Notes: generated by a model from the sequence alone, not told the origin. DNA of 64,000 nt from Fomes fomentarius (GCA_022606135.1 JABYQN010000002.1:3596001-3660000); one strand, 5' to 3'. Counted from the stretch's first letter, positions 37,738 through 50,331 are shown. Numbers and translations: made by a program.

Positions 37738-40199
37738 TCACTCATCCCAGATATCGCTTCCATCCGGTTCCTCGCGTCTCTCCAGCCAGACGCAAACATT
37801 GTCCATGATGGTCTTCCCCTCCCGCATCCCTTCGTCCTCTCCAGCGGAAGGTGGTAGGTCCAAGAGCATCCTCACCACCTCCGTCTCCTCCCCCTGCTCA
37901 GGCGTTCTGAGAAGTTGAGGAGCTATTCGAATACCCGTACGCCGCCCAGGCGCATACGGCATCGGTCTCAGGGCATATGGACCATACCTCAAGTGTCCCT
38001 CGACAGCACGAGTTGTGGCGTCCTCATGCGGCTCTGCAGCCACCTGACGTGTGCTGACGTCGCACACTCCCGACTCGTCAGCTCTGCAACATCCTGCGGA
38101 GCTCTCAGTCGCCGCCGTGGCACAGGTGTCCTGTGTCGGTGGCGGTGACAAGACCTTACTTGAACATGGATCCAAAGAAGGCCTGCCCGTCGACAGCCAG
38201 TCTTTCAGGTCGTACGACACCGTTCTCACGGGCCGCGTCTTCTTCAGACAGCTGCGCCGCGGTCGCGACCATTCGTTCCATACCCAGTCTGGCTCGGTGA
38301 TCCGTCGCTCTCCCGAGAACTTTGGGGGCTCGGCGAAGCTGACGCGCTCGCTGAACCGCACTATCCTGTTGTCCGCGTCCGCAATGGCCCCCCTGCGCTC
38401 CTCTGAATACCGCTGTCGCTTTGCGGCTCGCAGCTCTTCGCGGGTAGCAGGCGCGGTCCCTTCTGCCGCCGCTCTGTTGCGCTTCAGCGTTCCGAGGGAT
38501 CTGCTGAAAGAAGCGAATATATGGCGTTTGTAATAGGGAGGAACCATCTCGGCGCTGTCTCCACGGAAGTACGGCAGTCCGAGGCGACCGCATTGGACCG
38601 CGTTCTCGGAGAAGATGTGGGCGACGCGGTTGGCGAATATCATGTACTCGTTTGGTGGATATGGGACGTAGAACCCGCGAGGTCCATTGTAAGGTTCGGA
38701 AGCGAAGTCCCGGACCTTGACCGGCGGGAGCTCGGGGGGTGACAATTCTGAAGATGACGCGGCTGGAAGCAAGACGTCGGACGTCCCGGTAGTGAATGAC
38801 TTCGATGTGTCTGCAAGTGGAATATTAGGGATAGTATGTAAACGAGCATGTATGAGCACACACATTCATATACAACCGGGACCGGGACAGGTTGCGGATC
38901 CGGATTATCAGCCATTCGTGGGCGCTTAGCCCCACGGTGCTCCTCAGGCTCCTCCGAAGATGCTTTGCGCTTCCGATTGCTCTCTAGGCTCTCGGCGAGA
39001 ATACGTTCGTGGCTGAGGATTCTCAAGGGCAATGGTAAAGGATAGTCGTCAGACCTAAGGAGGAGCGGGGCTGTCGCTTCACCCCCATGTTGTTCCTCTA
39101 GGCGTTTGAGACACGCATTGAATTCCTCTTCGGCCGCTCTGAGCTGTTCTTCGGACTGTCCTGGGACGACGACGCGCGGTATGGGAGGGATCTCTAGCGA
39201 CTTGACCCAGAGGTTATATTCCAAGGGGTGTAACGGAAACTCTGAGTGGTCCGCCTGCGTGAGCCACTCGTCTGGCTCCACGGGGCTGTCGACGATGCCC
39301 TTCTTTTGCAGATCTCGTAGCTCCTGGCGAGCTTTGTTGCGCTTCCTCATGCCCTCTACTCTATCCATCCTCGCGCCCTCCCGCCTGCGCGCGCCCTCGT
39401 AATCCAGCTTGAACATCACTTCGCGCATTTCAAACTCGAAGTCTCTCTTGTGTGCCTTGCCTATCCCAACTGCCGGCGTTGGCAGCTTCGCGCGGGCTCG
39501 CGAGAAGTCTATCAGCCTAACCTGACAATCTCCCGTGATAAGAATATTGTGCAGGTCCGGAGAGCCATGTAAGATGCCTCGTAAGTGAAGGGCGAGATAG
39601 GCTTGTACGACTTGCTTCTTGAGGACATAGGGCATGTCCGCTGACGCGTACTTCCAGAAAGAATGGTGCGGGGGTTCGAACAGCAAGGAGACGGTGCCGT
39701 GATCGTTGTAAACATTGACAAGCTTCGGGACGACCACCCCTTGCAAGGGACGTAGACCCAAGTCTGAGCTGAATAGCTTGAGCTATCCGCGGAGTCGGGG
39801 AATGAGATGGATGTCTTGTGGCGGTGGCGTTCTATGTGAATGAATAGTACATACCTCTCCGAGGAGACCTCCTTCAAATGATGTCATGGGGCGTTTCCAG
39901 CTACAAAGAGGTGAGTTCCAGCTGTGCATTAGCAGTCGAGATACATACCGCCGCCGCATGAAAGTGAAGACATTGAGACCTAAGAGACCTCGCTCAAGGG
40001 TTGTGTTGCACCTCTCGTCGTCTACGCAGGTGTGTTAAAGCTAAGCGGCGCGACACATTGACCATACGCGTTGTAACGCACTGATAATAGTCTTCAATTC
40101 TTTGCAGTGAGTAATTGGCTCGTCAGCCGCCCAAGACCATTCTGGAGGTGGATAGTAGAAGCGTTCTATCTGAATTTCGTTCATGTCGTAGTCCTCCAT
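37738..40199 (-). CDS. Fungal protein-kinase-like protein with degenerate motifs
   Basis: Read from ATG 40199 (MEDYDMNEIQIERFYYPPPE) to TGA 37738 in about five exons, roughly 790 residues. Upstream exons give NTTLERGLLGLNVFTFMRR and SFEGGLLGE, a weak N-lobe. Then come LVNVYNDHGTVSLLFEPPHH and VVQAYLALHLRGILHGSPDLHNILI, a catalytic-loop equivalent with HGSPDLHN instead of HRDxKxxN. LIDFSRA takes the place of DFG. The Asp and Asn equivalents are kept, as in fungus-specific kinase-like families, so phosphotransfer is possible but unproven. The C-terminal 400 residues are charged and disordered, with KRKASS and PAKRPR-type basic clusters suggesting nuclear location. Function unknown. Confidence 0.65.
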
Positions 40200-41628
40200 C
40201 TAGAGTGAGTCGTAGAGTATCGAGGATAGGCAGGATGCAGACGAGAGGTGAGTAGTAGGGCCTGCATTCTCCTTGTGCTGGTGAAGAGGGGACTGTGCAT
40301 GGCCTATGCACGTACATTCTACCTCTGTGAAGAACAAGGCCTTGTGTCCAGAATGGCAATCCTTCACCAACGTCACAGCACGCCTAAGCGCCGTTATTGT
40401 CAGCCGGCACTTCCCGCCCACGGCCCGACCATAGCACCAACCTCAGTTGCAAGCGTCGTGTTCGTTGAGATTAGAGACAACAACAACAACACAGCCCGTT
40501 TCTACCCTAGCGACCAGCGTTATTCCTGTGTGTCGAATGGGTTATGGCACCCATAACTCTCAACCTAAGGATCATTCATTTCCGACCTCCGTCATCGTAC
40601 GCAATCGCATCACACCAACCATGCTCAGGTACGCCTCTTCACCTTTAATTATCCGTTCATGTGCTTTGGATTTCTCCAGGAGGACGGCCTGTGAACGACG
40701 GATGCACTTCGAACTGAGAATTCATATCCCAGGCACATCCTAACCCATGCCGCACTGGCATCAGGTCAACTGACCATGCATCTTACGCTTGCGAACGATG
40801 TTCTTTTCCACTCAAGCCTGTTCATTGGCTCGTTGAAATAGGTTGGCATGCGGAACCGTAAGTTAACCTACTCAGTATCTCCGTATGGTCATGCTTCTCG
40901 TTCATCTATCAGACGCCCTGACTTCAGCGTTAGCTTTGAGTGGTGGCTCTGCAGATTGCAATTGACCATCTCATCCATACTGACCTGCGATTACAGGGAC
41001 CGAGCGCTGGGGATATCTGTACCGGTTTCTCAAATCAAGGCCGAGGAACTCAAAGTAATAGCTGTGCTCGTTTCGATTCGCACTTTGCCTAGACCTCAAG
41101 ATCGGCTATCATCTTTTCAGCATGGTCTGCAACAGAGAAGAACGGCGACTAGCACACCGCGGACCGCAACCAGCCGTGAGTACTTCAGCGGGCATCCCAT
41201 GATTCATACGACCCCTCGTCATAGTTTTGACATGTTGCCTCCGGTAGGCCTGCGAAGACCCTCTTTATAACAAATCGTTATCAATCTTGTAACCTTTGCA
41301 TATGCTGCTCTGATGCTGCCACAAGAACGCACTTGTCCGGTACAGTCTCGGCCTAACGCATCGCCCATGATCTCGGAATATCTGCCCTCTTTGCTACCAG
41401 CCATGCCAAATATGCGCTTTCGACTCTCGCGTCCGCGACCTCCGTGACCACTAACCGCGCATATTCTTCGGTTGCCGCATGCAGTCCATCGCAAGATACT
41501 CGGAGGCAATACTTAGGTCATACACACTTTGTCACTGATTTTCTGGGAGTGGTCGTCGGAGGGACATATAACCGGCCCTCGTCAACGCATCTATCCCTCT
41601 CCAAGCGTCCTAGGGGCACTGACCAGCC
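40200..41628. other. 1.4 kb upstream region of xyloglucanase gene
   Basis: No gene is recognised. The last 100 bp form a plausible core promoter: catataaccgg at about 41570-41580 is TATA-like and lies 50 bp before the ATG, and a pyrimidine-rich initiator (catctatccctctccaagc) follows. Confidence 0.45.
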
Positions 41629-44600
41629 ATGTTCCACTCAGCACTCCTCGCCGCCCTCACGGTCTCTGCGGGGGTGACCATTGTCAATGCTGTGGCTTCC
41701 CAGACCTACACCTGGAAGAACGTTAAGATTGGCGGTGGCGGTGGCTTCGTTCCGAACATCGTCTTCAATCCGTCCCAGAAGGGTCTCGCGTTCGCGCGTA
41801 CGGATATCGGTGGCGCGTACAAGCTGAACGCAGATGACTCCTGGACTCCTCTGCTCGACTGGGCGGACGACGCTCGATGGAACTACTGGGGGGTGGATGC
41901 AATTGCCACAGATCCCGTAGACCCGAAGCGCCTGTATCTGGTAAGGTTTGTGGTGAATCACGTAGGGCGTCATGCTTATAACACGTATGAAGGCTACAGG
42001 GATGTACACAAATTCGTGGGATCCCAACAATGGTCAAATCTTGATTTCCACCGACCAGGGCAACACCTTCACGCCGTCTCTCTTGCCGTTCAAGGTTGGT
42101 GGCAACATGCCCGGTCGTGGAACTGGCGAGGTTCGTCTCTCCATGGTGTAGTTTTCTACTCAAATTCATTCAGTGGAGCGCAGCGTCTTGTGATTGACCC
42201 GAACAGCAACAACGTTCTCTTCTTCGGTGCCCGCAGCGGCAAAGGTTTGTGGAAGTCGACCGATTACGGCGCTTCCTGGAGCCAAGTGAAGAGTTTCCCG
42301 AGTGTTGGTGAGTATCCGGAAACCCGGATATCCTGGAGCATCCCGGTTGCGTGTGTTACTGACACTGATATCGAACCAGGCACTTATATCCCGGACCCTT
42401 CTGACACCACCGGGTACAACAACGACATCATCGGGCTGTCGTGGATCACCTTCGACACTACCTCTGGTTCCTCTGGCAAGCCCACGCCACGCATCTTCGC
42501 TGGTGTGGCAAACGCGGGCAAGGACAACATCTTCGTCTCGAACGATGCCGGCTCCACTTGTAAGCTTGAGCGATAGCGCTCCTTCCACGGATGTCTAATC
42601 GCTGTGTGCAGGGTCTGCTGTTGCTGGTCAAAACAATACTTACATTCCTCACAAGGGTGTCCTCTCTGTCGCGGAGCAGGCTCTCTACATCTCCTACTCC
42701 GACGGTGCCGGCCCGTACGATGGCACCAACGTGAGTTGCGCCTGCTGCTTTCTTATCAAGTTCGACATTGACATCATATACAGGGCAGCGTGTGGAAATA
42801 CAACATACCAAATGCGTCTTGGACTGATATCTCTCCGGTGTCCGGTGACGACCGTTACTTCGGTTTCGGGTATGTGGAACAACATCGAATGCCTTGCTAT
42901 GCGTAGTCTCACCATGTACTCAGTGGCTTGACTGTCGACCCGCAGCGCCCCGGTACTGTGATGGTCGCCGCGCTTAACTCCTGGTACCCCGACGGGCAGA
43001 TCTTCCGCTCGACCGATGGCGGCAGCTCTTGGACTGCTCTCTGGGAGTGGGTTGGGTGGCCGAACCTGGCTCGCTATTACCAGTACGACGACACGCTCGC
43101 GCCTTGGATGGGCCCTAGTCGGACATCGGGCGATATTGAAATGCAGATTGGTTGGATGATGGAGGGTCTAGTCATCGACCCCTTCGACTCCAACCACTGG
43201 TTGTACGGTACCGGCCAGACCATCTATGGCGGTCACGACCTCCTCAAGTGGGATTCGGGGTCGCGTAACGTTACGCTGAAGTCGCTCGCGGACGGCCTCG
43301 AGGAAACATCCGTCCAGGGCCTCATCTCCCCGCCTTCCGGCCCTCACCTCATCTCTGCAATTGGTGATGTTGACGGTGCGCACGTTCCCGTTCTCCCCTG
43401 TGTGCTACATACTCATGAGTATCATAGGATTTGTCCACAACGACCTAGACTCTGCCCCGACGGTGCAGTACTCCAACCCCAGCTACTCTAGTTCTTCGGA
43501 CATCGACTACGCCGGCAACAAGCCTTCGACGATCGTCCGTGTTGGCACCACTACCGACGGCTCCCAGGGCAAGCAAATCGCCATCTCAAGCGACTCCGGT
43601 GCCACCTGGTCCCAGGACTACGGGGCCCCAGATGGTACCGCGGGCGGCAAGATCGCCGTGTCGGCCGATGGCGACACGATCCTCTGGAAGTCCTCCAACA
43701 ACGGCATCCTCCTCTCCCAGTACACGAACGCCTTCAGCTCCGTCTCCTCGCTCCCGTCCGGTGCCGCGATCGCATCCGACAAGAAGAACAACTCGGTCTT
43801 CTATGGCGCCGCTGGCTCGAGCTTCTACCTCTCGACCGATGGCGGCAAGACATTCACTGCGAAGGGTTCTCTCGGGTCTTCGACGTCGCCCTTCCGGGTG
43901 GTCGTACACCCGAACGTCTCCGGAGACGTCTGGGTCTCCACCGACAAGGGTCTCTTCCATTCGACTGATAGCGGAGCGAGCTTCACCACCATCTCTGGCG
44001 TCCCCCAGGCTTGGTCGATCGCACTGGGCGCACCGAAGACGGCGGGCGGGTACCCTGCACTCTACGCGGCGGCGAACATCGACGGCATTGGCTACTTCCG
44101 CTCCGACGACGTGGGCGTGAACTGGGTCAAGATCAATGATGCTGCACACGGTTTCGGTTCGGCGAGCGCGAACATCATCGCTGCTGACCTCAGGGTCTAC
44201 GGACGGTGAGTTGTATCGCCGACCGTATCTCGGTGGCAGGAGCTCACTGAACACCGTTACTCCTCAGTGTCTACATTGGCACGAACGGTCGCGGTATCTT
44301 CTACGGCGATGCGTCTGGCACCGCCCCTCAGCCAACCGCAAGTGCTCCGTCCACCTCGGCCCCCACTTCGGCCCCCACCACGTCTGCGCCCAGCTCGGCC
44401 CCCACCACAGTGACGACCGGCCGCACGACTACAACTGCTACCTCGGCGCCGTCTACGCCAACTGACGCAGCGCCCTTATACGGTCAGTGCGGTGGAAACG
44501 GCTGGACAGGACCCACAGCCTGTGCCAGTAAGTCTTGTGTGTTCTGGTTCGGGTGGCTTCTGTACTCACATGATCATTGTAGCTGGGTCGAAGTGCGTGG

Positions 44601-44688
44601 CGCAGAACGCCTGTGAGTATTCATATGTTAGGCGCGATTGCACACCAGTTGACCATTTCTGCCAGACTACTCTCAGTGCCTCCCGTAG
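41629..44688 (+). CDS. GH74 xyloglucanase with C-terminal CBM1
   Basis: Secreted enzyme of about 850 residues, in about a dozen exons. A signal peptide ([21 protein letters not shown]) precedes [20 protein letters not shown], the GH74 start. Both seven-bladed propellers are intact: [32 protein letters not shown] with one catalytic Asp, [43 protein letters not shown] in the second, and the repeated [16 protein letters not shown]-like turns. A Ser/Thr/Pro linker (about 44330-44465) leads to a cellulose-binding CBM1 ([19 protein letters not shown] ... YYSQCLP), itself split by two introns. The enzyme cleaves the xyloglucan backbone during plant cell-wall decay. The first exon junctions fit the family without gaps. 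Presumably carbon-catabolite regulated, but not shown here. Confidence 0.95.
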
Positions 44689-44756
44689 TAAAGTCCGAAT
44701 GCGGCGAGGATGTATGCCTCAACATGGCTAAAAAGTGTATAGAAATATTTTTTGGG

Positions 44757-46691
44757 TCACGCGTTCTTCCATTCTTCTTTCCATACCTGGAAAGCATTGA
44801 GCACCGTCGCAAGTGGCAGCATGTGACAGTTTGCGAGAATACGCACCTCGAAGAAGCGCCGCCGATGCCCGACTTTGACACCTCTGCAGCTCGTGAGGTC
44901 GAGCTTCTCCAACCGCTCGCAGGCGTCGATGACGGGGAACAGCCCTGCACCTGTAAAAGGGGATATGAGACTGAGAGTTGAGACATGTTGGAACTTCGGG
45001 TGGAATACGTACTACTGAACTTGGTTCCGGCAAGTTCGAGCGTTTGGAGATGCGTGCATGACGAGATGAACGGTGCGGCGGTGTCATCGACGGAGGTGTT
45101 ATTCATATTCAGATGCATGAGTTGCGGTGGTCCTTCGTCAACCCCGTCCGGGTGTGCCAGACCCTCTAGGTCTGCCGATCGCAGGGAAGTAATGCCGGCA
45201 AGGTTGAGATACTGCTCGGGAGATGTGCGCTGAGCATTAGCAATAGATCAGAGGAGAAGGTGTCCATGCCTTGCATCTCCGCCCAACCCGGCGAATGAAG
45301 TACGCAAGTGCCGCGTCTGGGCCTCGTCGACCGGTCATTCCAAGCTTGGTGTTCCCGACGAGATTGACTCGCTCTATGTCAGCACATCCTTCAAGGGTCT
45401 CGGTCAGTGAGCGTAACACATCATCCGTCATCGTCATCGCTGACGAGTTGGAAATGGCGGCGCTGGAGCCTTGTCCGCCGCCCATGGCACCAACTGCTAG
45501 ACTCTTGAGCTTCGGAAGGTCCTTGATCATGGCAACAAGGTTGGTGCTTGGAATCTTCGTCGACGTCAGGACGAGCTTCTCCATAAGATTCGTTGCCGGC
45601 AAAACGGGATGCGTGACTGAGGTGAACGACAAGTCCAGTCTCTGCAAGTTCGGACAAGCGGCCAGCATTGGGTTGACCACAGTGTCGCTGAGTGGCGCTT
45701 GGCGCACCTTGAGGGAACGCAAGTTGGGCAATTGGAAGTCTTCTGTCGCGCTGAGCGCTGCCCAAAGCTTCGAGCACGTTGTATCTGTCTAGGGCAATAT
45801 GTATCACGGACTATCATGATGCCGAGCGTGAAAGCAAGATAAGACAAACCCAATTAGGTATGCCCGCTAATTTGAGTACCTCTAGCTGTGTGCAATTCTG
45901 AAGCAACGGCGCCAGAGCCACGGCCGGAACAGCCGTGTAATTCAGGTTGATGGCCTCCAGCAAGTGGCAGTGGCCGGCGACTGCATCAACGGTCATGTTG
46001 GAGACTTTGGAGCACCCTCTATGTGTGATATTAGAGAAGTGGATCTCCCCATACTCTAGTCGAGCACTGGTTGCCTACCGCAGGTTCAGCTTCCGCAGCG
46101 AAGGAAGCTCGGATATTACGGAGGCGAAGTCTTTGTCGGAGATATTCGACCGCCCCGTTAGCTGAAGCTCTTGTATGTTCTCCTTGGCTGGCGTATTCCG
46201 TACTGCCAATATTGTGTTACGGCTGACATCGGGGAGGTCGTCGCTCAACACTATAGCAGTTCCTCTGAGGAAAAACTACGGTGAACGACGTGTCATTGAG
46301 CATCATCGGAGCAAAAAATGTGGGAATACAAGCATACTGCAACAATGAGGCCATGTCGTAGTATTGTGGGGCATATGCTTCTGAGTCCCGTGAAGACCTT
46401 TTGAGAGAGCGCGTCTGGTAGTTGCTTCAACCACCGCGCATCCTCCCACGTCGACTCGTTGCTCGAGAGCTTCTGCAGGTTTTCTGCAAGCACCCGGACG
46501 CAAACGGTCGAAAGCGTTGGTATATGCTCTGGCTGAAGGGTCCGCGTGGAAAGGGCCGAGGCAGAAGGGGCGTTGGCCTGAGCCTGCGGTGTGGGTATGT
46601 CGTCATCTGGTTGGTGGCTGCCGATGTCAGTCCTGCGGCGTTTCGCAGGAGGATGCGCGCCGGAGTGAGCGGATCGTTTGCGCGGGCTCAT
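44757..46691 (-). CDS. Leucine-rich-repeat protein (F-box/Rad7-like LRR)
   Basis: Read from ATG 46691 (MSPRKRSAHSGAHPPAKRRR) to TGA 44757 in about seven exons, roughly 500 residues. The N-terminus is disordered with a basic cluster that looks like a nuclear signal. The segment ARWLKQLPDALSQKVFTGL has the spacing of an F-box-like or Rad7-type helical cap. At least eight cysteine-poor LRRs follow, e.g. LPSLRKLNLRGCSKVSNM, CTQLEVLKLAGIPNW, CPNLQRLDLSFTSVT, TDDVLRSLTETLEGCADIERVNL, and CERLEKLDLTSCRGV. LRRs of this AMN1/Rad7 type usually choose substrates for ubiquitin ligases. The frame stays open upstream to about 46913, so a further 5' exon is possible. Confidence 0.7.
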
Positions 46692-47462
46692 ATCATTCCA
46701 GTCAGCCAAACGGCGGTGCAGGTGTTGAGTATCGGAGAGCACTGTCTCGGGCGGGTTGAAGAATGGTTTCCAGGATCCGTGTCCGACGCGCCCGCTAATG
46801 ATGTCCTTCCATTCTGGGACGGGCGCTCCATCTAGCGCCTCAGTACGACTGGCGGACCTGGTCTTGTTTCGGATTCTGGGCTCGGTGTTCCGGAGTTTCG
46901 GGGTTGCGCTCACGGACGCTTACCATCACTTTTCTTTCATGCGCTCATGGACGCTGGCACCACTGGTCTCGGCCTCAGGAATTGGTTACAATCGGCTACG
47001 CTCCACTCCGAGTCAAATGGGACCATAACTCTTACTTGGTAGGCGGGACAGCAATAGCTCAAATGAGTAGTGAAGGCGCAGCCGAAGCCAACAACTTGAA
47101 TGTATCCAGTCTGGGCGACTTGCCAGTGATACCAGAGTTAGAGTTATGATCGTATCCGGCGATGGACATGTGTCAATGGTCGTACGGAGGATCCCAGCGT
47201 CTGGGAAGAATATCAGCTTGGACAGGCGACCTGAAGACATGGAGTCATTACGGGTGAGTTAGTCCTTGATCCCAAATTCATAAGCCGTGTCGAAGCCGAG
47301 GTTGAGGGCCTGAGCTCGGAAGACTCTTGAAAGTTGATTAACAGGCACTGGTAAGGCGTTGGCAAAATCGGATCCTGTTTTAGACTTAAAGTGCTTTCCA
47401 GAGTTGGCGTGGCGTTTCGGATATCCAGTATGGTATGACCTACGTCAAAGCTTTAACCCGTA
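46692..47462. other. Intergenic region between LRR gene and F-box-like locus
   Basis: About 770 bp. The first 220 bp could still be coding for the LRR gene if its start lies upstream. The rest holds the LRR-gene promoter and the 3' flank of the F-box-like locus. Nothing else is recognised. Confidence 0.35.
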
Positions 47463-48707
47463 CTATTCTCTCTCAAAGTGTAACAACCCTTGTGCATGTA
47501 AGAGCGGGAAGGCCTTGATCAAGAACGCGACATAATCGTCATAGCCATCATCCCCGCCGCTGCTTTCACCAGAAATCCCCTCCAACCGCCCTCTGATTCC
47601 AGCTTCAGCCAAGAAGTTCTTCCAATCCTTCGTGTACCCGCCGTCGAACAAGGCGCACGTCAGTGACTCGAGGCCGGGTAGCCGACTCAGCAGACTCTCC
47701 TCGATATGCTTGAACCATTGCGGCGAGAGATCGATCCAGGAACGGGGATGCGGAGGCTCGGGCAGCGCTTCAAGTGCACGCATCGTCTCCTTCGTATGTG
47801 GCCCGTACCGCTGGAAGCGCAGCGTCACTTGTCGAATGCCGGGTGGAGTGTGTTGCAATACGCTGAACCATGTCGAGAGGACACCGCAATACATGATGAA
47901 GGAAGAACTTTCGTCGTCCACGGCGCGCGATGCCGTGAAGAAGAGCACGAGATGGGTCAGATACGAGCATGGGGCGGAGGAAATCGTGACCTCCGAGCTG
48001 TAATCATCTGAGTGATAATATGCGAGTCAGCGGGAGCACGAGACAAGCTAGATATATTGGAGGACATGTCATTGTCATTGTCTGGTGTCTTGCCATCGGC
48101 CGCCATTGTGGGCGGAAGCATGGATCCGAGGGGATTGAGTGATAGAACTATGACTCGCGTATCAACGATGTCAATGAATTGCTGGAAGACAACAAGGTCG
48201 GGAAAGCGAGCGAGCGATGGCCAGGGTGACAGAGAGATTGGAGTGCGAGGCACCTCTTCAAAGCACAGAACGCATCAGCAGTCGTTGGGTCGGACCTGAT
48301 ACCACAGAGACCGATCGACTTGACTTGCGGTCTGGAAGCAGTGGATGCTGATGCAGGCTCCGAACAAGGACGTGAGGAGAGCGCGAGACATTCCAGCGCA
48401 AGACGCTCGAGTTGTGGGAGCTTCTGTAGTATGGCAAGTAGGTCCTGGACTTCCAAATCGACGTATGGGTCCTGAGCTGGTCCGGATACCTTGAGTGATC
48501 GTACATTTGTAGCAGCCCTGTCCGGATTGGTACTGAGGAAGTCGAGGAGCTCGTGTAGCGAGGATCGCTCTTGATGGAGCAGGCGATGTTGCGCAGGAGG
48601 TGAGATTGGGAGAGAGAAGACCATGTATGCGAGACCAAGGTGCATGAGCGAACGGTGTGGGCGGCCAGACTATCGAAGATACTAGTGGAGGATCTCTCCA
48701 GGGACAT
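47463..48707 (-). pseudogene. F-box-like protein locus with broken reading frame
   Basis: Three coding-like blocks lie in order in different frames. Block 1 (from ATG 48707) has IFDSLAAHTVRSCTLVSHTW and SLSQSHLLRNIACSIKS, the second half of a fungal F-box. Block 2 continues with LHELLDFLSTNPDRAATNVRSL and LAILQKLPQLERLAL. Block 3 has PWPSLARFPDLVVFQQFID, then LTHLVLFFTASRAVDDESSS and a C-terminus ending LLHAQGLLHFERE. Moving from block 1 to 2 (near 48575) and from 2 to 3 (near 48260) each needs a one-base shift; I found no GT-AG intron that repairs the first. Lineage-expanded F-box genes often decay, so a pseudogene is likely. An assembly indel cannot be excluded. Confidence 0.55.
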
Positions 48708-49089
48708 TATGGTCGTTGAAGCGTGTCGCCTTGGATGGGTCCATTGTGCTCTTCCGCGACAGTTATAGCTACACAATAATTCAGTATTTATATCTCATGC
48801 AGACAAGCGGAGAGCGTACGTACTAGTGGGTTCGCTTGGGGGAACACCGTGACTGTCTGCCGTGCAAAACGTAGTATAACCTTATATGTACATGGCGAAT
48901 GGCGCTGAGGCAGTGCTACCTGCGAAGCACAAGACGGCTGCTACTTGAACTTAGGCTTCATGCTTCCCCTCTTACCCTCTACATCATAGCATTCGTCCCG
49001 TAAGTCCGTTCGTCTTTCTACAAGGACAAAATTTCAGTTAACTATCACGGCCTATAGAATCGGCTAGTGTTCCAACGACTAGAGGCTAC
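48708..49089. promoter_or_regulatory. Divergent region upstream of DUF4246 gene
   Basis: About 380 bp between the F-box-like locus and the DUF4246 gene, transcribed apart. AT-richer than its flanks. No distinct element is recognised. Confidence 0.35.
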
Positions 49090-49924
49090 ATGGCCGCCGC
49101 TCCGTCTTACACCTTTCGCTCCCCATATGAGTTTCACGCTCGCGATCCTGCCACCCTAGTCGAGCTTCGCATGCGCAGCCTCTCAAATATTATCCGTCAA
49201 AAGCCACGCTGGTGGGAGAAGGTCAACGACGACGCCCTTGTTGCGAAATGGCGTGCGGAGATGGTCGAATTCGATCGCCTTACCTCTAGCCAAGAATGGA
49301 AGGAGCCTGGCAGTGTCCGCGACGACGAAGACAACGATGAAGGCAACGAAGTATGGGACCAACCCAAGAACAAGAGATGGCCCCGTGACCCCATCACCGA
49401 CACTCAGCTCGACTATGTGTTCGCCGAGTTGAAGTGGGCTGCCTCTCAGGTAGCGCCGACCACCGGAATACACGTAAGGGCATTGTTGTCATAGTAAACA
49501 TTTACTGAATAATTCTAATCAGAGCACTTCTGTGCACGGAGTCTATCAGTCATCGTCTCTTGTCTCTACAGATTTGAAGCAAGCTCTCGTCCGTGCGGCT
49601 GCTATCCTCGAGTCCGTACCCGACGAAGAGAAGGACTGGCATCCGGGCTCAGACCACCAAGTACTCGACCTCGTTCATCCCTCCCTCAACTGTTTGCGGA
49701 TTGGCGCGAGCTTGTTCAAACGTCCACAGGATGACGGAAGCAGATCCTCAGACCCGCAGGTGGAATACACCTGGGATCAGTACAAGAAGAGTCGCAAGGA
49801 CTTCGACGAATACGGGTGGAACCTGAACTCGGTTGTATCGCAGGACTTCCAATGGCTCCCACTGCGGGCCCCGGGGTGTTATCCCCCGCGTAATAGGCAG
49901 GTAATAGCGGCGCACGACGTATAA
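49090..49924 (+). pseudogene. DUF4246 protein, truncated after the N-terminal part
   Basis: Exons 49090-49473 and 49523 onward join in frame (YTFRSPYEFHARDPATLVELRMRSL start). ITDTQLDYVFAELKWAAS and SVHGVYQSSSLVSTDLKQAL match the N-terminal portion of fungal DUF4246 proteins. These are normally 500-700 residues long and of unknown function, possibly related to 2-oxoglutarate oxygenases. Homology ends exactly after SVVSQDFQWLP at about 49,861. The frame then runs into unrelated sequence and stops at 49,924, about 260 residues in total. The missing two thirds are not found elsewhere in the window, so insertion plus deletion, or a long insertion, has destroyed the gene. Confidence 0.75.
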
Positions 49925-50331
49925 CTATCCAGCGGCTATCGTCTCCCTATAACACCAGAGCATAGTTATTATATCGACCGGCTATGACATCCCTTTGGAC
50001 GGGTGCCAAGGGTTACCAATTGTCCGCCTATCCTATTATCACAAAGGGGGGACTAGTGATTTGTCAGCCTTGGACGCATAGGGATAACATAGTAAGGCTG
50101 TTGATATGGTATCACCAAGGGGCATATATATCGTGTCACTCGCCTATCATCCGCCAATCCTTACGGTGTTCTAGGTAAACTGATTTCTCGCTATAACCCA
50201 TTGTTATAGAGTTGCTATAGAGGATAAATAGGGAGGTTGTAGGCGGTTCGTGTGAGCAATAATGATAACCTATGACAAAGTGCTATAGGCGTGGCGCAGC
50301 AATCCTATGTCCGCTTCCAGTTTTGATCATG
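49862..50331. mobile_element. AT-rich sequence inserted at the DUF4246 breakpoint, probable transposon-derived
   Basis: Base composition changes sharply at about 49,860 from GC-rich coding DNA to AT-rich, non-coding DNA with many ctata/tatag words. The junction reads tcccactgcgggccccgggg. I found no matching terminal inverted repeat or target-site duplication, so the element type stays open. It may be one end of the Plavaka element that follows, or a separate short element. Confidence 0.4.

Noticed and set aside
43586..44254. 222-codon minus-strand ORF opposite the GH74 gene
   Set aside because: Shadow of a codon-biased exon; Arg/Asp/Gly-rich composition and no homology.
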